Positions 1 to 9,095 of a stretch of 11,220 nt of DNA are shown here, piece after piece. The stretch comes from Mesorhizobium sp. (GTDB taxonomy: Bacteria > Pseudomonadota > Alphaproteobacteria > Rhizobiales > Rhizobiaceae): NCBI GenBank assembly GCA_030698645.1, contig JAUYMV010000131.1:1-11220 (forward strand), in the 5' to 3' direction. The translations under genes were made by a program, and so were the position numbers. Under the pieces are notes generated by a model that was not told the DNA's origin, made no database searches, and saw only the letters and a list, made by a program, of their open reading frames with translations. Every line of letters starts with the position of its first letter. The stretch's first letter is position 1.

Positions 1-658
<658 letters not shown>

Positions 659-659
<1 letters not shown>

Positions 660-1828
660 CAGGATTCGAGGCCGACATAGCGCCGGTGGAAACGGCGGCC
701 GAGGCTGGTCAGGAGTTCGTAGGAAATCGTGCCCGCCGCCTTGGCCGCCACGTCGATCGGGATGTTCGGCCCGAACAGCTCGATGAATTCGCCGCGGTTG
801 ACACCGCCGACGCCAAGGTCGGTGACGTCGAACATGGTCAGGTCCATCGTCACGCGGCCAAGGATCGGCAGATTGCGTCCGGCGACGATTCCGTGCCCCG
901 CGGCAATGTCCAGGGCTCGCAGCGGTACGCCGGTGGCCGACGCCGCTCGGTGGTAGCCATCGGCATAGCCGGCGGCGGCGACCGCGATGATGGTATCCCG
1001 CCCAAGCGTCGTCGTGGCGCCGTAGCTGACCGTCTCGCCCGCCCGCGCGTAGCGGATCTGGGATATACGGGCCTCGGCCGTCACCACGGTGCGCATCGGG
1101 TTCTTGACGCCGGGCAGCGGCGAGCCGCCGTAGATGGCGACGCCGGGCCGGGTCAGGTCGAAGCGGAAATCGGCGCCGAGCAGGACCCCCGCCGAGTTCA
1201 CCAGGCTTGCCTCGATGTCTCCGAATGCCGCGACAACCTGCTGGAAAGACTCAAGTTGCAGCCGGTTCATCGGGTGCTTGAGATCGTCCGCGCAGGCCAG
1301 ATGGCTCATGACCATGATGGGCTCGAGCGCCCGCGTCAGGCTGTTCTCGTCGGCGAAGGTCAGCGCTTCGCTGGCGGTCAGGCCGAGCCGGTTCATGCCG
1401 GTGTCGACATTGATCGCGCAGGGATGGCGCGTGCCGCTGGCGCCGCAAAAGGATTCCCATATCTGGATTTCGGCCTGCGAGTTGAGCACCGGAATGAGCC
1501 GCGCCTCAGGATAGCCGGCCGCCGATTCGGCGCTGAACAGGCCGTTGAGGACATAGATGTCCGCCTCGGGCGCCGCCTGGCGCACGGCGAAACCCTCGTC
1601 GGGCAGAGCGACGAAGAACTTGCCGCAGCCGGCCGACGCGAGAGCAGGGACGACCTGTGCGATGCCAAGGCCATAGGCGTCCGCCTTGGCGATACCCGCG
1701 GTCTGCGCCGGCGCGCAGACGCGGGCGAGCGCGCCGTAGTTTTCCTTCAGCGCGGCCAAGTCGATGGTCATGATGCCGCCGGCAAAGCGCATCTCCGGAC
1801 CGGTCGCGGAAAAGGTGTCGCCAGGCAC
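659..1828 (-). CDS. alr: Alanine racemase (PLP-dependent)
   Basis: This enzyme interconverts L- and D-alanine in the cytosol and supplies D-Ala for peptidoglycan. Numbered from GTG at 1828 (389 residues), the PLP lysine is Lys48 in IAKADAYGLG. DTGMNRLG lies near 142-149, the SHLACADD segment at 175-182 and RPGVAIYG at 227-234. The second catalytic base is Tyr269 in TVSYGAT. The N-terminal TIM barrel and C-terminal beta domain are both complete. The open frame runs back to an ATG at 1930, but that would overlap dnaB by about 98 bases. GTG at 1828 sits 4 bases after the dnaB stop and gives a family-typical length. ATG at 1792 (377 residues, GGAG directly before it) is the main alternative. ATG at 1771 would cut into the first beta strand. 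The gene is coupled downstream to radA. Whether it is the biosynthetic (Alr) or catabolic (DadX) type cannot be told from sequence, but its place beside dnaB favours Alr. Confidence 0.95.
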
Positions 1829-1832
1829 GACG

Positions 1833-3323
<1,491 letters not shown>

Positions 3324-3453
3324 GATTCCCGGTCATCCGATCCCTGTCGTTTGAGCTATCAGAAGGCGTGGCAAAAGGGACGATATTCGCACCAGACTGC
3401 ACGAGATTCACAGCTTAACGCATCCGTCCGGCAGATTGGCGTTGACGCGAATC
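3324..3453 (-). promoter_or_regulatory. dnaB upstream region with three GANTC (CcrM-type) methylation sites
   Basis: Seen directly: GATTC at 3324-3328 (touching the dnaB ATG), GATTC at 3405-3409 and GAATC at 3449-3453, all within 130 bases. GANTC is the target of the cell-cycle methylase CcrM in many alphaproteobacteria, where such sites near promoters can couple transcription to replication fork passage. The dnaB promoter must lie in this gap if dnaB is not read through from ynfA, but I could not pick out a convincing -35/-10 pair. The regulatory reading is inference. Confidence 0.35.
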
Positions 3454-3514
3454 GAAAAGACAGTTTAGGCGAATATGGAACAAAACGGGAAGATATGTTT
3501 CGCCTCGGATGCCG

Positions 3515-3838
3515 TCAGACGGTGCGCGGCGCAAAGAGAATGATCGCCGCGCCGACGAAGCAGATTGCGGCGCCAAGAACATCGAAGCGATCTGGCTGAA
3601 TTCGTTCGACGATCCACAGCCAGCCGAGCGACGCGGCGATGTAGACGCCGCCATAGGCCGCATAGGCGCGCCCGGCGTAGCTGCTGTCGGCGAGCGTCAG
3701 CAGCCAGGCGAACAGGACGAGGGCAAGCATGCCCGGAACCAGCCAAAGCGCGGATTTCCCGAGCCGGAGCACCATCCAGAAGGCGAAGCAGCCGGCGATC
3801 TCGGCAAGAGCTGCAAGGGCGAAGATCGGTAGTGTCAG
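3515..3838 (-). CDS. YnfA/UPF0060 family small membrane protein, probable CTG start
   Basis: This is a small integral membrane protein of the YnfA (UPF0060) family, related in fold to small multidrug transporters; its function here is unknown. The family signatures [12 protein letters not shown] (first helix), [20 protein letters not shown]-like second helix, [20 protein letters not shown] and a last helix ending AAIILFAP are all present, giving four membrane segments. The first ATG in frame (3775) yields only 86 residues and removes the conserved first helix. The frame upstream of it is open and clearly homologous back to a TAG stop, with no ATG, GTG or TTG in it. CTG at 3838 is preceded by GGAG with a 7-base spacer and gives 107 residues, one short of E. 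coli YnfA (108). I therefore place the start there. It lies 71 bases downstream of cfa and may be read through from it. A gene caller will probably report the shorter form. Confidence 0.82.
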   Translation of the reverse strand: MTLPIFALAALAEIAGCFAFWMVLRLGKSALWLVPGMLALVLFAWLLTLADSSYAGRAYAAYGGVYIAASLGWLWIVERIQPDRFDVLGAAICFVGAAIILFAPRTV

Positions 3839-3909
3839 AAGGATGCTCCGGCCGGCCGCGCTATTTTCGCAGGCTGGCTAGCCTCAGCCGACGAACGGCA
3901 GCTGTCAAC

Positions 3910-5190
3910 TCACCTGGCGGGCTGTCTGCGCGCGGCTTTCGGCCTCCCCTTGGCGACGGCCGTGGCGACCGGCGCGTCTGCAAAGCCGTGCTCGGCCTCC
4001 GCGATATAGTCGCGGGTGATCGGCACGACGTCGTGCCGGCGCGCGAGCTGTATCTGGAAGACGACCAGATCCTGCCAGCGGAACGAGGCTTCTGAGCCCG
4101 CCAGATAGAATTCCCACATGCGCACGAAGCGTTCGTCGTAGATCGCGGCGGCGGCGTCCTTGTTGGCGAGGAAGCGTTCCCGCCAATGCCTCAGCGTCTC
4201 GGCATAGTGCAGCCGGAGGATCTCGACGTCGGTGATCATCAGCCCCGAGCGCTCTATCGACGGGAGCATCTCGGACAGCGCGGGGATATGGCCGCCAGGG
4301 AAGATGTGTTTGCGAATGAAGGCGTTGGTGGCGACCGGCATGCCGGTACGGCCGATCGTATGCAGCAGCATGACGCCGTCCGGTTTCAGCATGGACGCCG
4401 CCTTGTCGAAGAATGTCGTGTAGTGGTTGACGCCGACATGCTCGAACATGCCGACCGACACGATGCGGTCGAAGCGCTCCTGGATGTCGCGGTAGTCGCG
4501 CAGCTCGAAATGCACGTGATTGTCGAGATGCTCTTCTTGCGCCCGCGCCGTGGCGACCGCGTGCTGTTCGGTCGATAGCGTCACGCCCAGCACATCGGCC
4601 TCGAACTGCCGCGCGATGTAGAGCCCGAGCCCGCCCCAGCCGGAGCCGATATCGAGCACGCTCAAACCCTCCTTCATCAGCAGCTTTGCCGCGATGTGGC
4701 GCTTCTTGGCGTCCTGCGCCTCGTCCAGGCTCATGCCCGGGCGGTCGAAATAGGCGCAGGAATATTGCATGTCGCTGTCGAGGAAGAGACGGTAGAGGTC
4801 ACCCGACAGATCGTAGTGGCGGTGGACATTCTGACGCGCGCGCGCGGCGGTGTTGATCTGCTGCAGCCTGCGGAAGCCGAAGCGCAGGCCGTCCAGCGCC
4901 TTCGCCCAGACCGCCTCGACGCCGGACGGACCCATGTTCTGGTAGGCGATCCGGATGAGTCCGAAGATATCCCCTTCGATTATCTCGACGTCGCCGTCCA
5001 TATAGGCTTCGGCAAGCGCCAGCGACGGGTCGAATGTGATGGCGAGTTCGGCGCGACGGTTGCGGATGCGCGCATGCACATGCTCGCCAGTGCCGTCGCC
5101 GAAGCGGTGTGTCGCGCCGCTCGGCCCGGTAACGCTCAGATCGCCCGTCAACACCAGCCGGCGAACGAGATTCTGCAGCAATCTGTTCAT
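3910..5190 (-). CDS. cfa: Cyclopropane-fatty-acyl-phospholipid synthase
   Basis: This enzyme adds a methylene group from S-adenosylmethionine across the double bond of unsaturated acyl chains in membrane phospholipids. It acts at the inner face of the membrane, often in stationary phase or under acid stress. Numbered from ATG 5190 (426 residues), there is an N-terminal lipid-binding domain (about 1-110). MQYSCAYF follows with Cys145, and the SAM-binding glycine motif VLDIGSGWGG is at about 178-187. The active-site residues expected from E. coli Cfa are present: Glu250 in MFEHVG, His277 in LLHTIG and Tyr329 in LHYAETL. ATG 5190 is preferred because GGAGG stands 5 bases upstream; the in-frame GTG at 5196 falls inside that SD. 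The C-terminus has a short basic tail (KGRPKAARRQPAR). The gene lies between the rplI terminator and the YnfA-family gene. Its promoter should be in 5191-5291, but I see no clear one. Confidence 0.95.
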   Translation of the reverse strand: MNRLLQNLVRRLVLTGDLSVTGPSGATHRFGDGTGEHVHARIRNRRAELAITFDPSLALAEAYMDGDVEIIEGDIFGLIRIAYQNMGPSGVEAVWAKALDGLRFGFRRLQQINTAARARQNVHRHYDLSGDLYRLFLDSDMQYSCAYFDRPGMSLDEAQDAKKRHIAAKLLMKEGLSVLDIGSGWGGLGLYIARQFEADVLGVTLSTEQHAVATARAQEEHLDNHVHFELRDYRDIQERFDRIVSVGMFEHVGVNHYTTFFDKAASMLKPDGVMLLHTIGRTGMPVATNAFIRKHIFPGGHIPALSEMLPSIERSGLMITDVEILRLHYAETLRHWRERFLANKDAAAAIYDERFVRMWEFYLAGSEASFRWQDLVVFQIQLARRHDVVPITRDYIAEAEHGFADAPVATAVAKGRPKAARRQPAR

Positions 5191-5291
5191 ATCCACCTCC
5201 CCCGATCTGCAGGGGCCCGCGGTTAATATGGCAGAATCCGCGTCGAAACGGAACGCTTCATTGCAAAATCGTCAGATATGCCACGAAAATG

Positions 5292-5322
5292 CACAAAAGC
5301 CCGGGCGTTGCCGCCCGGGCTT
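5292..5322 (-). terminator. Intrinsic terminator of the rpsF-rpsR-rplI operon
   Basis: A perfect 11-bp inverted repeat has arms at 5297-5307 and 5312-5322. On the minus strand the loop is GCAA, a GNRA tetraloop, and the stem is followed by TTTTG. The T run on the leftward side and the position 22 bases after the rplI stop show that it ends rplI transcription rather than any rightward transcript. It also isolates cfa, 100 bases further on, from the ribosomal operon. Confidence 0.9.
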
Positions 5323-5344
5323 CAGGATTTCGATGCAGCGAGGA

Positions 5345-5935
5345 TCAGGCGTTTTCGTCGTCGCCGTCGCCTTCGCCGTCCTCATTCGGGTCGAAGAACG
5401 CGTCCGGGCGGGCGTTTTCGTTGATGTCGTCGCCGTAGATGGCCTCGGCGGTCGTCAGCGTCTCGCCCTTGGCCTGACGCTCGGCTTCGTCGGCCGAACG
5501 CGCGATGTTGAGGGTAATCGTGACCTCGACCTCGGCATGCAGCGCGATGGCGACGTTGCGCAGGCCGATTTCCTTGATCGGCTGGTTGAGCTCGACCTGG
5601 TTGCGGTTGACGTTGAAGCCCTCGGCGACCAGCAGGTCGGCGATGTCGCGCGTCGACACCGACCCGTAGAGCTGGCCGGTTTCGCCAGCCGAGCGGACGA
5701 CCGCGAAGCTCTTGCCGTCGAGCACGTCGGCGACCTTCTGGGCCTCCGCCTTGCGCTCGAGGTTGCGGGCTTCGAGCTGCACGCGCTGGCCTTCGAACTT
5801 CTGCCGGTTGGCGGCGTTGGCGCGCAGCGCCTTGCCCTTCGGCAGCAGGAAGTTGCGCGCGAAGCCGTCCTTGACCTTGACGGTGTCGCCCATCTGGCCG
5901 AGGCGGGAAATGCGTTCGAGAAGAATGACGTCCAT
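5345..5935 (-). CDS. rplI: 50S ribosomal protein L9 with long acidic C-terminal tail
   Basis: L9 binds 23S rRNA near the L1 stalk and helps maintain reading frame. The N-terminal RNA-binding domain shows the family signature: [24 protein letters not shown] followed by [14 protein letters not shown]. It leads to the long connecting helix (about 40-75) and the C-terminal domain, including [29 protein letters not shown]. At 196 residues it is about 45 longer than E. coli L9. The extra part, from about residue 155, is an acidic tail ([15 protein letters not shown] at the end) typical of alphaproteobacterial L9. ATG 5935 has AAGGA upstream. It is the last gene of the rpsF-rpsR-rplI operon, ended by the hairpin at 5297-5322. 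Confidence 0.98.
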   Translation of the reverse strand: MDVILLERISRLGQMGDTVKVKDGFARNFLLPKGKALRANAANRQKFEGQRVQLEARNLERKAEAQKVADVLDGKSFAVVRSAGETGQLYGSVSTRDIADLLVAEGFNVNRNQVELNQPIKEIGLRNVAIALHAEVEVTITLNIARSADEAERQAKGETLTTAEAIYGDDINENARPDAFFDPNEDGEGDGDDENA

Positions 5936-6025
5936 GGTTCCGTTCCTTGCGCTTGGCCGGCGGACCGGCGAAAAATCATATGCGCGAACGGAAGGAGCGT
6001 GCGGCCGAGGCCTCTGATCGCTGTC

Positions 6026-6131
6026 CTGCCGTCGCGGCAGTTAGGGCGTGTCGCCCAACCCGGGATTTGACATCGCCCGATCCGCGCCCGTCGCGGAGGG
6101 GAGGGGCGCGGCCGGCTGGCCGCCCGCGCCC
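6026..6131 (-). repeat. Three short hairpins in the rpsR-rplI intergenic gap
   Basis: The 207-base gap between rpsR and rplI holds three perfect inverted repeats. One is 8 bp (6104-6111 with 6124-6131, 12-base loop, starting 11 bases after the rpsR stop). One is GGGCG/CGCCC (6044-6048 with 6052-6056, loop TGT). One is CTGCCG/CGGCAG (6026-6031 with 6035-6040, loop TCG). None has a T run on either side, so they look like mRNA structure, processing sites or partial attenuators rather than full terminators. No gene is supported in this gap. Confidence 0.5.
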
Positions 6132-6142
6132 GGTATCCTTGC

Positions 6143-6391
6143 CTACTTTACGATGTAGGGCAGCAGCGCCAGGAAGCGGGCGCGCTTGATCGCCTTGGCG
6201 AGCTCGCGCTGCTTCTTCTGGCTGACCGCCGTGATGCGCGACGGCACGATCTTGCCGCGCTCCGAAATGTAGCGCTGCAGGAGACGGACGTCCTTGTAGT
6301 CGATCCGCGGCGCATTGGCGCCCGAGAAGGGGCAAGTCTTGCGGCGGCGGTGGAACGGGCGCCTCTGCGGCGCTGATACGGTCTCGGCCAT
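6143..6391 (-). CDS. rpsR: 30S ribosomal protein S18
   Basis: S18 binds the 16S rRNA platform as a heterodimer with S6. The 82-residue product has a basic N-terminal arm ([15 protein letters not shown]) and the conserved core [23 protein letters not shown]. It ends with the usual [20 protein letters not shown] and the family-typical FLALLPY end. Its ATG overlaps the rpsF stop by one base (TAATG), and an AAGGAG lies 10 bases upstream inside rpsF, so the two partners are translationally coupled. The sequence is intact, with only one cysteine (CPFSG), so no full zinc-binding set is present. Confidence 0.98.
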   Translation of the reverse strand: MAETVSAPQRRPFHRRRKTCPFSGANAPRIDYKDVRLLQRYISERGKIVPSRITAVSQKKQRELAKAIKRARFLALLPYIVK

Positions 6392-6873
6392 TACTCGGCA
6401 GCTCCTTCAAAACCTTCGCGCGGACGGCGCGGACCACGGTCGCCACCGCCATCGCGGTCGCCGCCGAAGCTGCGCGGCGGACGGTCGCCACGGTCGCCAC
6501 GGTCACGGTCGCCGAAGCGGCCGCCCGGACGATCGCCGCGGTCGTCGCGATCACGCTTCTGCAGCATGGCCGACTGGCCTTCCTCGTGCTTCTCGACCTT
6601 GACGGTCATGAAGCGCAGGATGTCCTCCGACAGGCCCATCTGGCGCTCCATTTCCTTGACTGCCTCTGCCGGCGCGTCGAGGTCCATGAGGGCGTAATAG
6701 GCCTTACGGTTCTTGTTGACGCGGTAGGTGAGGGACTTCAGTCCCCAGTTCTCGACCCGGCCGACGGACCCGCCACCAGCTGCGATGACACCCTTGTACT
6801 GTTCGACAAGGGCATCGACCTGCTGCTGTGAGAGGTCCTGCCGGGCAAGAAACACATGCTCGTAAAGTGCCAT
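6391..6873 (-). CDS. rpsF: 30S ribosomal protein S6 with Arg/Gly/Asp-rich tail
   Basis: S6 pairs with S18 on the 30S platform. Residues 1 to about 100 form the ferredoxin-like S6 fold: [15 protein letters not shown] at the start, then [25 protein letters not shown] and a final [12 protein letters not shown] strand. After it comes an extension of about 50 residues made almost only of R, D, G and P ([12 protein letters not shown] and similar units), encoded by imperfect DNA repeats including two tandem copies of GGTCGCCAC at 6483-6500. Such low-complexity tails are common on alphaproteobacterial S6 and are probably disordered. ATG 6873 has an AGG about 9 bases upstream. This is the first gene of the rpsF-rpsR-rplI operon. 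Confidence 0.97.
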   Translation of the reverse strand: MALYEHVFLARQDLSQQQVDALVEQYKGVIAAGGGSVGRVENWGLKSLTYRVNKNRKAYYALMDLDAPAEAVKEMERQMGLSEDILRFMTVKVEKHEEGQSAMLQKRDRDDRGDRPGGRFGDRDRGDRGDRPPRSFGGDRDGGGDRGPRRPREGFEGAAE

Positions 6874-6902
6874 GGTTCTTTGCCTTTCTTCGTTTCTCTC
6901 CC

Positions 6903-6941
6903 GGTCCCGGCGGCTAAAGCCTCTGCAACTTCTCTTGGACC
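6903..6941 (-). promoter_or_regulatory. Candidate S6:S18 autoregulatory mRNA leader motif
   Basis: Thirty bases upstream of rpsF the leader can form a 5-bp stem GGTCC/GGACC (6937-6941 with 6903-6907). This encloses a small hairpin GGC-TTTA-GCC (6921-6912) followed by an unpaired GCCG (6911-6908) just before the closing strand. Many bacteria carry an S6:S18-binding structure in the rpsF leader that has a CCG next to an apical hairpin and mimics the 16S rRNA site. The match here is judged by eye only and the stems are short. Confidence 0.35.
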
Positions 6942-6999
6942 CGAAAACGGGGAAGAAAGGAGCATGACGAGACGGTCGAGAGCGGAGACACGGGAGGCT

Positions 7000-7017
7000 G
7001 AAGGCGCTCTTGCCTTC
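7000..7017. repeat. Perfect 6-bp hairpin in the rpsF upstream region
   Basis: GAAGGC (7000-7005) and GCCTTC (7012-7017) are perfectly complementary with a 6-base loop. There is no T run after it on either strand. It lies between the putative terminator of the LtaS-like gene and rpsF, so it may be in the rpsF leader or promoter region. No function can be assigned. Nothing else in 6874-7033 looks like a gene. Confidence 0.3.
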
Positions 7018-7033
7018 GACGGAAGCTTTTCAG

Positions 7034-7074
7034 AAAAACCTCCGGCCCTCCGTTCAGCCCCCAGCTAGGACCGG
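7034..7074 (-). terminator. Probable intrinsic terminator of the LtaS-like gene
   Basis: Read leftward, the RNA can pair CCGGUCC (7074-7068) with GGGCCGG (7048-7042) as a 7-bp stem with one U-G wobble. A 19-base loop contains a further AGC/GCU mini-stem. The stem is followed after 3 bases by five T's (7038-7034). On the plus strand the wobble becomes a C-A mismatch, which supports the leftward direction. It starts 15 bases after the stop at 7089. Confidence 0.5.
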
Positions 7075-7088
7075 CAGATTGCGCGTGG

Positions 7089-9086
7089 CTATACAGGATT
7101 CCGGCGCGAAGGCAAGCTCGGTTCGACGGGAAGCCTGACCAGCAGGTCCTCCCACTGCACTGGCTTCGGGAAGAAACGGCGCTCGCCGAAGCGTTTTCCG
7201 AACAAGATGTCGTATTGCAGCAGGCGATGGTCGCGCACGGCCGCATCGACGGCATTGTCGCGCGACCAACCGGGCGTCCCGGCGCCGTCTGCCCCGATCA
7301 GCACGTGCCGATCGACCACGTGGTAGCGCTCGTAGAGATCGCCGAGCGCGCCGGTGTAATATGGATGCTCGATGCCGGCCTGCTTCATCAGCAGCAGCGG
7401 CAGGAAGGCCGGCGAGACGGTTCCGACGTCGCGCACGGCACCCTTGCGGTTCGACCAGACGACGAGCGGCGTTTCGCGATAGCCGAGCATCTCGTCGACG
7501 GGCGCGTCGCGCGGGGGTACGTTGTCCTTCAGGAAGCCGGTCGCGACATAGGCCGCGCCGAGCGGCGGCAGATGATCGCCGAAGAATGCGATGATGGTCG
7601 GTCGATCGCGCTTCGACGCCCAGTCGACGAGACGCTGGAAGCCGCGGTCCGCGTCCGCGATCCCCTCGGAAAAAGTCACGATGGAATCGCGCGACCACGA
7701 GTCCGCCACGCCCGAAACCTCGACGGTCGCGTCCGGATAGCGGCCGGGCTCGTACGGCCCGTGGCTCTGCAGCGACACGGTGAACATGAAGAGCGGCTTG
7801 TCGGCCGCGTCGGCCTTGGCAATGATCTGGTCGGTCAGCGCCGCGTCGGAGACCAGATGGCCGCGCTTCGCCATGACCGGCAGGTTCTCTTCCGACATGA
7901 AGTCCTGGAAGCCGAAGGCTTTGTAGACTTCGCTACGGTTCCAGAACCAGCCCGAGAACGGATGGAACGCGACGGATTGATAGCCCTCGCCGGTCAGGAA
8001 GGACGGCAGCGACGGCACGTCGCCGCGCACATATTGTTGGTAGGGGATGCTGCCATAGGGCAGGAAGGCGTTCGAAAAACCCGTCAGCGCCTCGAACTCG
8101 ACATTGGCGGTCATGCCGCCGAACTCGGGCGAGAAGACATGGCCGGACTGCTGCGCGCGGATCGACGCCATCGGATCCGGCGCAATGGAAACGCCGGGCA
8201 GCCGCGTCGGGTCCCAGAACGATTCGCTCATCACCATGATGATGTCTGGCCGCTCTTCCGGCATGGTCACGGTCGACGAATTGGCGCCGCCCATCCGGGC
8301 CAGCGCTTCCTTCGTGTAGCCGTCGGGGGCGGTGACCTTTGCCATCGGCACGTTGAGTGCGAAGCCAAGCGTGAAGCCGTTATAGGCGTAGTTGGCCTTC
8401 TGGTCCCACATCATCGGGCTGATCCAGAGCCGGTCGCGTGTCAGCGAGAAGCTCGCATAGTCGAGGATCGACGCGAACACGGCCAAGAGCGGCACGGCCA
8501 GCGCCAGTCGCGCCGCGCGCGCATTGACCCGGATGCGCCGTCCGCGCCGGTTCCAGGCGCGCCATGCAAGCGGAATGGTCACGGCCAGCGCGACGCAAAG
8601 CACCACGATCAACGCGGCCGTGCCGAGCCGCTCGCGCACGAGCAGCGGCAGCAGCTCGACGATCTGGCGGCCATAGAGGAAGTCGGCCGGATAGAGCGGA
8701 TCTCCGAGATAGTAGGCTTTCTGCCGGCCGATCGCAGCCAGCAGAAGCGCGACGGGCGCAAGCAGCAGAAGTCCCTGATGCGCGCGTCCGAGAATGGCGT
8801 CGAGCACGAGCAGGATGAGCGCGACCAGCGCCACCGTCGCCCACGCCGGGCGGTAGGGCTGCGTGAAGAAGTCGAGAGTCTCGGACAGCGATCCGCGCGA
8901 AATCAGTTCGACGGACAGGACCAGAAGTGCTGCGAGCAAGAGCGTGGCCGAAAGCGATCGCACGGTGCCCGCCAACGTCGCAAGGCGACGCGTCCGCCTT
9001 GCATTGGCCCTCTTGACGGAACGGCTCTGGGTTTCGTCCACCGGATCCATGACACTCTGCTCTGACAATCTCACGTCCTCGGACAA
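7089..9086 (-). CDS. LTA synthase-like membrane sulfatase-family protein (probable phosphoglycerol transferase)
   Basis: This 665-residue protein has five predicted membrane helices (about 47-63, 82-98, 104-120, 155-175, 193-213). They are followed by an extracytoplasmic alkaline-phosphatase/sulfatase-superfamily domain from about residue 278. Its residues match the LtaS/OpgB phosphoglycerol transferases: Glu288 in MVMSESFWD, the probable catalytic Thr326 in GGMTANVEFE, His442 in LQSHGPYE, and Asp504-His505 in FFGDHLPPLG. It should therefore cleave phosphatidylglycerol and move phosphoglycerol to a periplasmic acceptor. In rhizobia cyclic beta-glucan is one plausible acceptor, but the true substrate is unknown. 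The start is TTG 9086, led by AGGAGG at 9097-9092 with a 5-base spacer; ATG 9050 (12 codons shorter) is the alternative. It stands alone between rpsF and the divergent fabD. PhoB-type repeats overlap the edge of its SD. Confidence 0.88.
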   Translation of the reverse strand: MSEDVRLSEQSVMDPVDETQSRSVKRANARRTRRLATLAGTVRSLSATLLLAALLVLSVELISRGSLSETLDFFTQPYRPAWATVALVALILLVLDAILGRAHQGLLLLAPVALLLAAIGRQKAYYLGDPLYPADFLYGRQIVELLPLLVRERLGTAALIVVLCVALAVTIPLAWRAWNRRGRRIRVNARAARLALAVPLLAVFASILDYASFSLTRDRLWISPMMWDQKANYAYNGFTLGFALNVPMAKVTAPDGYTKEALARMGGANSSTVTMPEERPDIIMVMSESFWDPTRLPGVSIAPDPMASIRAQQSGHVFSPEFGGMTANVEFEALTGFSNAFLPYGSIPYQQYVRGDVPSLPSFLTGEGYQSVAFHPFSGWFWNRSEVYKAFGFQDFMSEENLPVMAKRGHLVSDAALTDQIIAKADAADKPLFMFTVSLQSHGPYEPGRYPDATVEVSGVADSWSRDSIVTFSEGIADADRGFQRLVDWASKRDRPTIIAFFGDHLPPLGAAYVATGFLKDNVPPRDAPVDEMLGYRETPLVVWSNRKGAVRDVGTVSPAFLPLLLMKQAGIEHPYYTGALGDLYERYHVVDRHVLIGADGAGTPGWSRDNAVDAAVRDHRLLQYDILFGKRFGERRFFPKPVQWEDLLVRLPVEPSLPSRRNPV

Positions 9087-9095
9087 ACCTCCCTC

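Noticed and set aside
3467..3505. Inverted repeat AGGCGAA/TTCGCCT just after the YnfA-like gene
   Set aside because: Seven base pairs with a loop of about 25 bases and no solid T run; too weak to call a terminator.
3855..3895. Possible hairpin between cfa and the YnfA-like gene around AGGCT/AGCCT
   Set aside because: Five base pairs, no T tract on the minus strand, and it would lie within a likely read-through gap.
5976..6554. Minus-strand 192-codon frame across rpsF, rpsR and the following gap
   Set aside because: It is a repetitive Ala/Thr/Val-rich reading of the rpsF tail in another frame; rpsF and rpsR are certain.
7215..9065. A 616-codon open frame on the plus strand opposite the LtaS-like gene
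   Set aside because: The translation is rich in Arg, His, Asp and Gly with no domain pattern, as expected for an antisense frame of a high-GC gene. The minus strand gene has clear catalytic motifs.
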